This document shows, piece after piece, positions 8,522 to 16,646 of a DNA stretch of 64,000 nt. The notes beneath the pieces are model-generated. The model made no database searches, had not been told where the DNA came from, and worked only from the letters and a program-made list of their open reading frames with translations. A program made the position numbers and the translations under genes. This DNA is from BOG-908 sp963751795. GTDB lineage: Bacteria; Pseudomonadota; Alphaproteobacteria; Acetobacterales; Acetobacteraceae. Location of the stretch: positions 558,001-622,000 of the forward strand of contig CAVVVI010000002.1 of NCBI GenBank assembly GCA_963751795.1, written 5' to 3'. Each line of letters begins with the position of its first letter. Position 1 is the stretch's first letter.

Positions 8522-8621
8522 GCCGCATCGCCTGGCCCAGCTCCGGATCCTCGGCCAGCGCCCGCAATTCGCTGCGCCAGATCACCTCCCAATGCCCGAG
8601 CCATTCCGCCTGCGCCGTCAT
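8352..8621 (-). CDS. Small coiled-coil protein, putative partner of the PHA hydrolase
   Basis: An 89-residue protein: an amphipathic, Trp-containing N-terminus (MTAQAEWLGHWEVIWRSELR), an Ala/Pro-rich linker, and a clear heptad C-terminus (GLEQRVAELERRLAELD). This architecture recalls short PhaE-like or phasin-like accessory proteins encoded beside PHA genes, but I do not recognise a named family. The ATG is at 8619-8621 and the gene is divergent from phaR by 110 bases. Its last 170 bases overlap the longest reading of the hydrolase gene in a different frame, so one of the two starts is probably misplaced or the segment is dual-coding. Confidence 0.62.
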   Translation of the reverse strand: MTAQAEWLGHWEVIWRSELRALAEDPELGQAMRHGVDAAGRAWAAPPPWAAAVAAAPAAGGAAEHRRGLEQRVAELERRLAELDPAGPA

Positions 8622-8731
8622 CGATCCCCATCACCCGAGCCTTCGCGCTTGCCGGCCCAAACGCGCCTGCGCCGCGGTTTGGTGCAGTGAAGCACCGCAT
8701 GGTAGCGTCCCAGCCCTGCCAGGAGAACCCG

Positions 8732-9421
8732 ATGACCCAGATCGAAGGCCCCCCCCAGGCCGGCGACGAGACGCCCGCCCGCCCGCCCGTCGTGGTCAAG
8801 AAATACGCCAACCGCCGGCTCTACAACACAGAGAGCTCCAGCTACATCACGCTCGACAACCTGGCCGACATGGTGCGCGTGGGGCGTGACTTCGTGGTGT
8901 ACGACGCGCGCAGCGGCGACGACATCACCCGCGGCGTGCTGACGCAGATTATCGTCGAGGAGGAGAGCAAGGGTCGCGCCCTGCTGCCCACCACCTTCCT
9001 GCGCCAGCTCATCGGCTTCTACGGCGACAGCCTGGGCGGCATCGTGCCGCGCTACCTGGAACACACGATGGGCGCCATCGCCCGCCAGCAGGAGCAGATG
9101 CGCGAGGCGATGACCCAGACGATGGGCAACCTGCTGCCGCCCGGGCTCGAGGAAATGCGCCGCCAGAACATCGCCATGATGGAGCGCGCCATGGGCCTGT
9201 TCAGCCCGTTCTACCGCCCGCCGGGCAGCGATGCCGCCGAGCCGGCGACGGCCGAAGCCGCCGCACCGTCCGAGGTGGACGGCCGTATCGAGGCGCTGCA
9301 GCGCGAGGTGGAGCACCTCCGCCACATGCTGGCCAAGCAGGCCGAAGCCGCACCCGCGCCTGCGCCCTCACCCGGCCTCGCCCGTCCGCGCCGCAAGCCC
9401 GAGGACGCCGGCCCGGCCTGA
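8732..9421 (+). CDS. phaR: Polyhydroxyalkanoate synthesis repressor PhaR
   Basis: A 229-residue PhaR. Residues about 21-80 form the DNA-binding PHB_acc_N domain (VVVKKYANRRLYNTESSSY, then ITLDNLADMV). A PHB_acc granule-binding stretch follows (TTFLRQLIGFYGDSLGGIVP) and the tail is Ala/Pro-rich with a coiled-coil (RIEALQREVEHLRHML). PhaR represses phasin/PHA genes and binds PHA granules. An AGGAGA ribosome site at 8721-8726 sets the start at the ATG 8732 rather than the upstream in-frame codons. Its position opposite a PhaC-like hydrolase supports a PHA regulatory island. Confidence 0.95.
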   Translation: MTQIEGPPQAGDETPARPPVVVKKYANRRLYNTESSSYITLDNLADMVRVGRDFVVYDARSGDDITRGVLTQIIVEEESKGRALLPTTFLRQLIGFYGDSLGGIVPRYLEHTMGAIARQQEQMREAMTQTMGNLLPPGLEEMRRQNIAMMERAMGLFSPFYRPPGSDAAEPATAEAAAPSEVDGRIEALQREVEHLRHMLAKQAEAAPAPAPSPGLARPRRKPEDAGPA

Positions 9422-9446
9422 CGCGGCACCAGGTCAGATGCACTGA

Positions 9447-9460
9447 TCCGACCGGTCGGA
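9447..9460. promoter_or_regulatory. Perfect 14-base palindrome, possible operator
   Basis: TCCGACCGGTCGGA reads identically on both strands. It lies 25 bases after the phaR stop and about 75 bases upstream of a candidate promoter for the XRE regulator gene. It has no loop, so it is more like a dimer-protein site than a terminator. In GC-rich DNA a short CG palindrome can occur by chance, so the function is unproven. Confidence 0.3.
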
Positions 9461-9535
9461 ATGGTGGTGAAGGCAGCGCCAGCATTCCTCTTTCGCATCG
9501 ATCGCCGCCGAGACGATTTTGATACGAAACAAAAC

Positions 9536-9564
9536 TTACGCTGTCGCGGCCGTTGCGCTATGCT
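9536..9564 (+). promoter_or_regulatory. Candidate sigma-70 promoter of the XRE regulator gene
   Basis: TTACGC at 9536-9541 and TATGCT at 9559-9564 are separated by 17 bases and lie in the only locally AT-rich part of the 236-base gap before the XRE gene. The match to the -35 box is partial. Confidence 0.35.
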
Positions 9565-9657
9565 GCCTCACGCGGCCGGCCTGACACGGCGGCCGCAAAC
9601 GCACACCAGGCGCGCGCAGAACATCGCCGATGTCTGCCGTTCCGCTGGGGGTTCTTG

Positions 9658-10092
9658 ATGGACGACGCCGAGACAACCGGCCGCGATGCAGGCGCCGAGC
9701 CAGGCACCGTCAGGCCAAGCCCGCGCGCCAACAATGCCGATCGCCACGTCGGCGCCCGCATCCGCGAACGCCGCGTGATGCTGGGCCTGTCGCAGCAGCA
9801 GCTGGCCGTCATGATCGGCGTCACCTACCAGCAGGCGCATAAATACGAGCGCGGCCTGAACCGCATTTCCGCTGGCCGGCTGTACGACATCGCCGGCGTG
9901 CTCAGCGTGCCGATCTCGTGGTTCTTCGAAGGCATGCAGGACGACACGGCTTCGGCCGAAATGACGCCGCGTCAGCGCATGTGCCTGGAGCTCGCGCGCA
10001 ACTTCGCCATGATCGACAACCTCAAGCACCAGGAAGCGCTCAGCCAGATGGCGCGCGCGCTGGCCCAGGCCGAGGCTGCCGGCAACAGCTAG
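9658..10092 (+). CDS. XRE-family helix-turn-helix transcriptional regulator
   Basis: A 144-residue single-domain regulator. Residues about 31-90 form a lambda-Cro/XRE helix-turn-helix: VGARIRERRVMLGLSQQQLA, IGVTYQQAHKYERG and ISAGRLYDIAGVLSVPISWF. The C-terminal part is helical (QRMCLELARNF, LSQMARALAQAEAA) and likely dimerises. This form is common in Rhodospirillales and other alphaproteobacteria; targets are unknown. The ATG at 9658 follows a G-rich ribosome site (about 9645-9651). The upstream region carries a candidate promoter and a palindrome, so autoregulation is possible. Confidence 0.85.
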   Translation: MDDAETTGRDAGAEPGTVRPSPRANNADRHVGARIRERRVMLGLSQQQLAVMIGVTYQQAHKYERGLNRISAGRLYDIAGVLSVPISWFFEGMQDDTASAEMTPRQRMCLELARNFAMIDNLKHQEALSQMARALAQAEAAGNS

Positions 10093-10111
10093 GCGGCGGA
10101 TTGCGCGCCGC
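10093..10111. terminator. GC hairpin between convergent genes
   Basis: GCGGCG (10093-10098) pairs with CGCCGC (10106-10111) across a 7-base loop, filling the gap between the XRE gene and the convergent rlmH stop. It has no T-run. Confidence 0.35.
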
Positions 10112-10564
10112 TCAGGGCCGGCCCGTCCGATGATAGGGGTGCCCGGCCAGGATCGACTGCGCACGGTACAGCTGCTCGGCCAGCATCACGCGCACCAGCA
10201 TATGCGGCCAGGTCAGCGGCCCCAGCGACAGGCCGGCATCCGCACGGTCCAGCACGGCGCGTGTCAGCCCCTCGGCACCGCCGATGACGAACACCAGCGG
10301 GCCCGTCGCCAGCCAGCCCTCCAGCCGCCGCGCCAGGCCAGCGCTGGTGATGGCGGGCGCATCCATGTCGAGCACCACGGTGTAGGCGGCGGCGGGCAGG
10401 GCTGCGATCAGCGCTTCACCTTCGCGCCGCTTCACCTCGGCCGGCGCGCCATGCCCGTCGGCGATCTCGGTCAGTGTCAGAGAGGGCCGTAGCCGCTGCG
10501 CGTAGCGGGCGAACAGCTCGGCCTCCGGCCCCGCCCGCAACTTGCCGACCGCGATCAGCCGCAT
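10112..10564 (-). CDS. rlmH: 23S rRNA (pseudouridine-1915-N3)-methyltransferase RlmH
   Basis: A 150-residue SPOUT methyltransferase that modifies pseudouridine 1915 in helix 69 of 23S rRNA in assembled 70S ribosomes. The SAM-binding knot is visible as FVIGGAEGL (about 92-100) with the preceding YTVVLDMDAP. The invariant C-terminal HPYHR is at 142-146. The length is typical (about 155). It forms the usual rsfS-rlmH neighbourhood with nadD upstream on the same strand. The ATG is at 10564. Confidence 0.95.
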   Translation of the reverse strand: MRLIAVGKLRAGPEAELFARYAQRLRPSLTLTEIADGHGAPAEVKRREGEALIAALPAAAYTVVLDMDAPAITSAGLARRLEGWLATGPLVFVIGGAEGLTRAVLDRADAGLSLGPLTWPHMLVRVMLAEQLYRAQSILAGHPYHRTGRP

Positions 10565-10647
10565 GGCGCCGAACCGGACAGCAGCGGCCGCGCGGGCAGC
10601 GCCGCGCCGAACCCGGCCGCCGCCCGGTCCCTCATCGCCGCCCGGCG

Positions 10648-10995
10648 CTACCCGCTCTGCGCAGCCGGCTCATCGAACTCGGCGCCCCACATCTTCTCCA
10701 GCGCGTACAGCGCGCGCGCATCCGGCTTGAACAGATGGATCACCACGTCGCCGGCGTCGATCAGCACCCAGTCCGATCCGCCGGTGCCCTCGATCCGCAC
10801 GCGCTTGACGCCCGCCTCGCCCAGCCGGTCCTCCAGATGCGTGGCCATCGCCGTGATCTGGCGATCGGCCAAGCCGGTGGCGATCACCATGCGGTCGGCG
10901 AACGAGGCGCGGCCCGCGAGATCGATGGCCACCACGTCCTCGGCCTTGTCGGCCTCGAGGCTTTCGACGATCACCGCCTGCAGGCGCGCCAGCAT
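10648..10995 (-). CDS. rsfS: Ribosome silencing factor RsfS
   Basis: A 115-residue RsfS/Iojap/DUF143 protein, which binds L14 and blocks 30S-50S joining under starvation. Family motifs are EADKAEDVVAIDL, FADRMVIATGLADRQITAMA, GSDWVLIDAGDVVIHLF and the ALEKMW tail. The ATG at 10993-10995 (MLARLQ) aligns with the usual family N-terminus. A GTG at 11058 would give a basic extension. It lies between nadD and rlmH on the same strand, the standard bacterial order. Confidence 0.9.
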   Translation of the reverse strand: MLARLQAVIVESLEADKAEDVVAIDLAGRASFADRMVIATGLADRQITAMATHLEDRLGEAGVKRVRIEGTGGSDWVLIDAGDVVIHLFKPDARALYALEKMWGAEFDEPAAQSG

Positions 10996-11099
10996 GGCCG
11001 CATCGGCCGGCACATCGCGCCCCACTTTCGCCTGCCCGGCCTTCGGCCCGGCGGCCACCGCCTTCTTGCGCGGCGTGCCCGGCGTGCGAGCGGCTTCCT

Positions 11100-11795
11100 T
11101 CAGGGCGGCGGAAACGGTCGGCGCGCGGCGCTTGGGTTCTTTGGCCCCCGGGGCTGCGGGCGAGGTGGGCTTTCTGGCGATCGGTCTTCTCCCATGGCGG
11201 CGCCGCGCAATGCGGTGGCCGATAGACTGTTCTGCCGCCCGCCCAGAACCAGCCAGGCCGGTGCGGCCAGCGTGGCCAGAAGCGGGCCCTGGCGGGCACA
11301 GCGCCGTGCCGGTGCCAGGCGCCGCGCGGCATGCGAGGCAAGGGCTGCGCGAGTGTAGGTGGGGCGCGGCAGGACTGCCAGCGGAACCGTGCGCGCAATG
11401 GCCGTCCAGCCACGCCAGCGCGGCAACTGTGTCAGATTGTCCGCACCCATCAGCCACACGAACCGCACGCGCGGAAACAGCCGGCGCAGCGCGCGCAGCG
11501 TATCGAGCGTGTAGCGCGTGTGCAGATGGCGCTCGATGTCGGTGGCCACGATGCGCCTGCCGTCGGCAATGCGGCGGGCCGAGGCGAGCCGGGCAGCCAG
11601 CGGCGCCATGCCGGCCCGGGGTTTGAGCGGGTTGCCGGGCGAGACGAGCAGCCAGACCTGGCCCAGCCGCAGCGCGCGCAGCGCCAGCCGTGCCACATGC
11701 AGGTGGCCGGCATGGGCCGGATTGAAGCTGCCGCCCAGCAGGCCCACGGCCATGCGGCGGCCATCTCCGTAACGCGGCAGGTTTGCGTGGCCCAT
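11100..11795 (-). CDS. nadD: Nicotinate-nucleotide adenylyltransferase
   Basis: A 231-residue NadD, which adenylates nicotinate mononucleotide in NAD synthesis. The nucleotidyl-transferase signature GLLGGSFNPAHAGHLH is near residues 18-33. VWLLVSPGNPLKP, FVWLMGADNLTQLPRW and the late NSLSATALR (ISSTxxR-like) motif follow. The reading continues about 30 residues past that motif as an unusual Pro/Arg-rich tail. The start is placed at ATG 11795, as the short basic leader fits close relatives; ATG 11753 is the alternative. It is divergent from the sulfotransferase-like gene by only 28 bases. Confidence 0.92.
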   Translation of the reverse strand: MGHANLPRYGDGRRMAVGLLGGSFNPAHAGHLHVARLALRALRLGQVWLLVSPGNPLKPRAGMAPLAARLASARRIADGRRIVATDIERHLHTRYTLDTLRALRRLFPRVRFVWLMGADNLTQLPRWRGWTAIARTVPLAVLPRPTYTRAALASHAARRLAPARRCARQGPLLATLAAPAWLVLGGRQNSLSATALRGAAMGEDRSPESPPRPQPRGPKNPSAARRPFPPP

Positions 11796-11823
11796 CGGCG
11801 CCAACCTAGCTACTTTCCCGCCC

Positions 11824-13107
11824 ATGCGCTCCCTGATCCTGCATATCGGCCTGTCCAAGACGGGCAGCAGTTCCATCCAGCGTGTTCTGGCCGAACAGCG
11901 CCCCGCCTTGCGCGCGCAGGGTGTCTACCTGCCCAGCAGCCCGGGTCATGCCAACCACGCCCTATTGGCGGCAGCCCTGGTGGACGACCCGAAAATACTG
12001 TGGGGCTACCACCCTGGCACCTGGGAGGGGATGGCGCCGGCCGCCCGCATCGCGCGTTTCCGCGACGAGTTCGCGGCCGAAATGGCGAGCCTGCCGGACG
12101 ACGTGACGCGCGCAATCATCACCGCCGAACAGCTCGGTGGCGTGCTGCGCAGCGACGCCGAGCTCGCCAGGCTGGCCGAGCTGCTGGGCCGCCATTTCGA
12201 TCCGATCACCGTCGTGGTCTATCTGCGCCGGCAGGATCAGCACGCCGCCAGCGCCTATACCGAGTGGCTGCGCGGCGGCGTGCTGCGGCCGCCGGCGCTG
12301 CCGGCCGGCGGTCCAGCGCAGCTTCCCGAATATCATTACGGCGCCCTGCTCGATCGCTGGGCCCGCGCCTTCGGCGATGCGGCGATCCGCCCCCGCATCT
12401 TTGCCCGCGACAAGCTGCTGGACGGCGATGTGATTGCCGACTTCCTGGCGGTGGCCGGCATCACGCTGGAAGTGGCTGCCGAGGACGGCAAGCGCCAGAG
12501 CAACCCGAGCATCAGCGCCGCCGCCCAAGCCTTGCTGCTAGCCGCCGGCCGGCACATGGAAGCACGCGCCGGCGGCACGATCTGGCGCGACAGCCCCGCC
12601 TGGCGCCACCTTGCCACTTCAGTCACCAACGCCATGCCAGGGCGCGGCTGGCGGCCTACCCAGGCCGAGGCGCGCGCCTTTATGGCCAGGTTCGAGGCCA
12701 CCAACGCCCATGCCTGCGCCCGCTTCTTCCCCGGCCAGGCGACCCTGTTCGACAGTCGGTTCGACGACCTGCCCGCCCAACCCGAGGCACTGCCGGAAGG
12801 CGCCGTGCTGGATGCCGCGCTCGCCGCCCTGCTGCACGAGATGCAGGCCAGCACGCAGCGGATCGCCGCGGCCGCAATGGCCGAGTACCGCCTGGGCCGT
12901 CGCCTGGCCGACCGTGCCATCATGCGCAACTGCCTGGTGCGGGCGGTGAAGTTCGCACCCGACCTGCTTGTCCCGCGGCTACGGCTTGCGGAGTTCTTCA
13001 TCGAAGACGGCGATTTCCGCCAGGCGCGGCAGCACGCCGAAGCCGCGCTGCGGATTGCGCCGGACGATGCGGCAGCGCAGCGGGTCGGGCGGCAGAGTGC
13101 GCGCTGA
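11824..13107 (+). CDS. Sulfotransferase-like P-loop protein with TPR-like C-terminus
   Basis: A 427-residue protein. The N-terminal LILHIGLSKTGSSSIQRVLA is the PAPS-binding loop pattern of sulfotransferases. TVVVYLRRQDQHAASAYTEW corresponds to the 3'-phosphate-binding strand (R-x(n)-S). The last 60 residues (LVRAVKFAPDLLVPRLRLAE, QARQHAEAALRIAPDDAAAQ) read as one or two TPR-like helices. It has no membrane segment. Acceptor molecules are unknown; similar proteins act on surface glycans. The ATG at 11824 is nearly back-to-back with nadD. The sulfotransferase fold is fairly sure; the activity is inference. Confidence 0.65.
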   Translation: MRSLILHIGLSKTGSSSIQRVLAEQRPALRAQGVYLPSSPGHANHALLAAALVDDPKILWGYHPGTWEGMAPAARIARFRDEFAAEMASLPDDVTRAIITAEQLGGVLRSDAELARLAELLGRHFDPITVVVYLRRQDQHAASAYTEWLRGGVLRPPALPAGGPAQLPEYHYGALLDRWARAFGDAAIRPRIFARDKLLDGDVIADFLAVAGITLEVAAEDGKRQSNPSISAAAQALLLAAGRHMEARAGGTIWRDSPAWRHLATSVTNAMPGRGWRPTQAEARAFMARFEATNAHACARFFPGQATLFDSRFDDLPAQPEALPEGAVLDAALAALLHEMQASTQRIAAAAMAEYRLGRRLADRAIMRNCLVRAVKFAPDLLVPRLRLAEFFIEDGDFRQARQHAEAALRIAPDDAAAQRVGRQSAR

Positions 13108-13153
13108 ACGCTGCGCCACTTGGCCGAGGCCGGCCGACTACCGATAGTTGCCC

Positions 13154-13543
13154 ATGACGCTGCCGGCCCATCTCGCGCAAGCCTACCGCGCCAGCCTCTA
13201 CACCGTGGCGGGCTGCGCCTTCGCTGTCGGCCGCCGGTCCGGCGCGCTGGACGGCGTGCTGGCCGGAATGGGCGTCCGCCAGGCCGTGCTGATCACCGCG
13301 TGCAACCCGGCAAGCCGCCGCATGCCGCCGGGTTGGAACGCGCGGCGCATGGCGGCGCTCCGCCACCGGCTCGGCCGCCTGCCGGCATTGCCCGCCAGCA
13401 GCGGCCAGGGGGCCTGGGCCGAAGACCAGCTGCTGGTGGCCGGCGACCGTCGCCGGCTGGCGGTGCTCGGCCGCCTGTTCGGCCAGGCGGCCCTGCTCGC
13501 CGTCCAGCGCGGCCGCGGCGTGCGGCTGTTGCCGCTGATCTGA
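13154..13543 (+). CDS. DUF3293 family protein
   Basis: A 129-residue protein with the DUF3293 pattern: AYRASLYTV, VLITACNPASRRMP, NARRMAALRHRLG and WAEDQLLVAG. This family of small cytosolic proteins has no assigned function. The ATG at 13154 is chosen over a TTG two codons upstream. It is convergent with the H-box membrane protein gene, with a 9-bp GC hairpin in the gap. Confidence 0.75.
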   Translation: MTLPAHLAQAYRASLYTVAGCAFAVGRRSGALDGVLAGMGVRQAVLITACNPASRRMPPGWNARRMAALRHRLGRLPALPASSGQGAWAEDQLLVAGDRRRLAVLGRLFGQAALLAVQRGRGVRLLPLI

Positions 13544-13544
13544 A

Positions 13545-13579
13545 GCCCGCCGGCCGGCCGGCGCACGGGCCCGGCGGGC
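13545..13579. terminator. GC hairpin between convergent genes
   Basis: GCCCGCCGG (13545-13553) pairs perfectly with CCGGCGGGC (13571-13579) across a 17-base loop. It fills the gap between two convergent stops and has no T-run. Confidence 0.45.
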
Positions 13580-13580
13580 C

Positions 13581-13943
13581 TCACGCGCCCTGGCGGACCG
13601 GCGGATCCTGATCCTGCCGCGTCTCGGCCAACCGCAGCGAAGCCCGCTCGACCGTGCGCACCATCACCTCGCCGGCCCGCCGCACATGCGGCTCCTGATG
13701 CGTCAGCAGGCGATCGGCGACGAGCAGCGCCGGCGAGAGGATGCCGCGTATGTCGTGCCGCAACGACACCAGATGGGCTCGCAGCTCGGCCAGCTGCACC
13801 TGGGCGGCGGCCGCCTCATCCAGTTGCGCCCGCAGCGTGGCGGCCGCGGTTCGCAGCGCCGCCACGCGGGCGGTCAGCACAGCCAGTCCGGCCAGAGCGG
13901 CCAAGGCGATGCCGCCCAGCAGCCACGCAACAACAGTGATCAT
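13581..13943 (-). CDS. Small membrane protein with histidine-kinase-like H-box, no ATPase domain
   Basis: A 120-residue protein: one N-terminal transmembrane helix (about residues 3-26), a coiled-coil (about 27-58), then LRHDIRGILSPALLVADRLL with H63. This resembles the DHp H-box and first helix of histidine kinases (H-[DE]-x-R-x-x-L-x-x). A second helix (VRRAGEVMVRTVERASLRLA) could complete a helical hairpin. No HATPase domain follows; the gene ends 30 residues later. Such an isolated DHp could act as a phosphotransfer or dimerisation module, or be a relic. It is divergent from rpmH. Confidence 0.6.
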   Translation of the reverse strand: MITVVAWLLGGIALAALAGLAVLTARVAALRTAAATLRAQLDEAAAAQVQLAELRAHLVSLRHDIRGILSPALLVADRLLTHQEPHVRRAGEVMVRTVERASLRLAETRQDQDPPVRQGA

Positions 13944-14046
13944 GAGGGCTCGAACGATCTAACTTCCGAACGGTTTTCCGCCCCGGCGCACGCATCGTCA
14001 TCCGCAGCCGCCACGTCGGCGCCAGCCCGCGGCGTCCAGCCGCTAT

Positions 14047-14076
14047 TTGACGCAGCCAGGCGCAGGCATTTATAAG
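14047..14076 (+). promoter_or_regulatory. Predicted sigma-70 promoter of rpmH
   Basis: TTGACG (14047-14052) and TATAAG (14071-14076) are separated by 18 bases and lie about 50 bases upstream of the rpmH start. This is the best promoter match seen in the window. A strong promoter is expected for the ribosomal protein operon. Confidence 0.65.
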
Positions 14077-14128
14077 CCGGGCCTCAACGGGGCTGCCAGC
14101 GCCCCGCGCAAGCCGTTGGAGTGCCATC

Positions 14129-14263
14129 GTGAAGCGTACGTATCAACCGTCCAAGCTCGTCCGCAAGCGCCGGCATGGGTTCCGCGCCCGTATGGAGACG
14201 GTGGGTGGCCGCAAGGTGATCGCCAACCGCCGCTCCAAGGGCCGCAAGAAGCTTTCAGCTTAG
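14129..14263 (+). CDS. rpmH: 50S ribosomal protein L34
   Basis: A 44-residue L34. The translation opens with KRTYQPSKLVRKRRHGFRAR and ends with NRRSKGRKKLSA, the invariant signatures of the protein. It starts with GTG at 14129-14131 rather than ATG. It is followed four bases later by rnpA, the universal rpmH-rnpA order, and preceded by a good promoter. L34 is a late-assembling protein of the large subunit. Confidence 0.97.
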   Translation: MKRTYQPSKLVRKRRHGFRARMETVGGRKVIANRRSKGRKKLSA

Positions 14264-14267
14264 CCCA

Positions 14268-14629
14268 ATGGCGGCCGGGGCGCGCCCGCCGCGCCTGAAG
14301 CGCCGCGCCGAGTTCCTGCGCGTGGCGTCCAAGGGCCGCAAGGCGCCCACGCCCGGGCTGGTGCTGCAGGCTATGCTGCGGCACGACGACGCGCCGGTGC
14401 GCCTGGGCTTCACCGTTACCAAGAAAGTGGGCAACGCCGTGATCCGCAACCGCACGCGCCGCCGCCTGCGGGAAGCCGCCCGGCTGCTCCTCGCCGAGCA
14501 GCCCGCGGCAGGCGCCGATCTCGTCCTTGTCGGCCGCGACACCACGCGCCAGCGCCCGTTCACGCTGCTGATCGACGATCTGCGCCGCAGCCTGGTCAAG
14601 CTCAGCGTGCCGCTCGCGGCCAAGCCAGG

Positions 14630-14633
<4 letters not shown>
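14268..14633 (+). CDS. rnpA: Ribonuclease P protein component
   Basis: A 121-residue RnpA that assists the RNase P RNA in cleaving tRNA 5' leaders. The family core is RLGFTVTKKVGNAVIRNRTR-type (about 44-64), followed by RRLREAARL; the N-terminal RLKRRAEFLRVASKGRK is also typical. Its stop overlaps the yidD ATG by four bases, indicating translational coupling. The ATG is at 14268. Confidence 0.96.
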
Positions 14634-14883
<250 letters not shown>

Positions 14884-14884
<1 letters not shown>

Positions 14885-16638
14885 TGGACCAGAAACGCCT
14901 GCCGCTGTTCATCGCCCTGTCCGTGGCCATCCTGCTGCTGTTCCAGTATCTGGCGCCGGCGAAAAACCACGCCGAGCTGGCCCGCCAGGCCGCCCAGACC
15001 ACGCGCACCACGCCCAGCGACCAGACACCGGCCCCCACGCACGATCCCGCGCCGCCCGGCAGCCAGCCCGAACACGTGCCGCCGCCCACCTTGGACCCCG
15101 CCAAGGTGCCGCGCCTTGCCATCGAGGCGCCCCGCGTCACCGGCAGCCTGAGCCTGCTCGGCGCCCGGTTGGACGACCTGCGCCTGCGCGGCTACCGCGA
15201 GACCATCGACAAGAATTCGCCCCTGGTGCGCGTCCTCGAGCCCGCGTCCGACCCGCAGCCCAGCTATGTCCAGTTCGGCTGGAGCAGCACGAGCCCCGTC
15301 AAGCTGCCGGACAGCAATACGGTGTGGAGCGCCGACGGCGGCACCATCGCACCCGGCCACCCGGCCACCATCTCGTGGGACAACGGCGCCGGGCTGACCT
15401 TTCACATCACCTTCGCCATCGACGACAACTACGTCTTCAGCGTGCGCCAGAGCGTGCACAACGCGGGCGCCACCACGGTGCCGCTCTGGCCCTGGCAGCG
15501 CGTGCGGCGCGACTACCTGCCGCAGACCGCCGGCTACAACGTGTTCGAAGGCCTGCTCGGCATCCAGGACAACCAGCTGCAGGATCTCGCCTACAGCAAG
15601 GTCAAGAGCGTGGCCGACAAGGCCGACGGCGTCGGTTACAGCCATGCCGGCACCGGCGGCTGGGCCGGCTTCACCGATAAATACTGGCTGACGGCGCTCA
15701 TCCCCGACCAGGCCGTGCCGGTAAAGACCGAATGGCGCCACTGGCTCGACAACGGCGCCGACCGCTTCGAGGTGAACTACCTGACTCAGGCGCCGCTGCA
15801 GGCCGCCCCCGGCGCCGACGCCAGCTTCGAGAGCCGCACCTTCGCCGGCGCCAAGGAAGTGCACCTGCTGGACCGCTACGAAACACAGGCCCACATCCCG
15901 CTTTTCACCTATGCGGTCGATTGGGGCTGGTTCTTCTTCCTCACCAAGCCGTTCTTCTACACCATCGATACCATCTACAAGATCGTCGGCAATTTCGGCG
16001 TGGCGATCATGATCTTCACGCTCGGCGTCAAAGCGCTGTTCTACCCGATCGCCGCGCGCTCCTACCGCTCGATGGGCAAGATGCGCCTGCTCGGCCCGAA
16101 AATCACGGCCGTGCGCGAACGCTACAAAGACGATCCGGCCAAGCTGCAATCCGAAATGATGGCGGTGTACAAATCGGAAAACGTAAGCCCGGTCAGCGGC
16201 TGCGCGCCCATGCTGCTGCAGATCCCGGTGTTCTTCGCGCTGTACAAGGTCATCCTTGTCACCATCGAAATGCGGCAAGCGCCGTTCTTCGGCTGGATCC
16301 AGGATCTCTCCTCGGTCGACCCTACCAACATCTTCAACCTGTTCGGCCTCATCCCGATCGATCCCAGCACGATCTCGCCCTACCTGCATCTCGGCATCTG
16401 GCCGCTGGTGATGGGCGCCACGATGTACATCCAGCAGAAACTGAACCCGCCACCGCCCGATCCGGCGCAGGCGAAAATGCTGCAGTTCATGCCGCTGATC
16501 TTCATGTTCACCATGGGCCGCTTCCCGGCCGGGCTGGTAATCTACTGGTCGTGGAACAACACCCTCACCTTCGCCCAGCAATGGTACATCCAACGCCAAG
16601 CCAAACTCACCCCCGACGCGCGCCTGGTCCGGACTTGA
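14884..16638 (+). CDS. yidC: Membrane protein insertase YidC
   Basis: A 584-residue YidC/Oxa1 insertase of the Gram-negative type. An N-terminal membrane anchor (LPLFIALSVAILLLFQYLA) is followed by a Pro-rich linker, a large periplasmic beta-sandwich domain (about 80-350), then the conserved five-helix core: WGWFFFLTKPFFY, GVAIMIFTLGVKALFYP, SGCAPMLLQIPVFFALYKV and FPAGLVIYWSWNN. The ATG at 14884 overlaps the yidD stop. It inserts inner-membrane proteins alone or with SecYEG. A family A palindromic repeat begins 8 bases after the stop, before engB. Confidence 0.97.
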
Positions 16639-16646
16639 TCAGGGGT

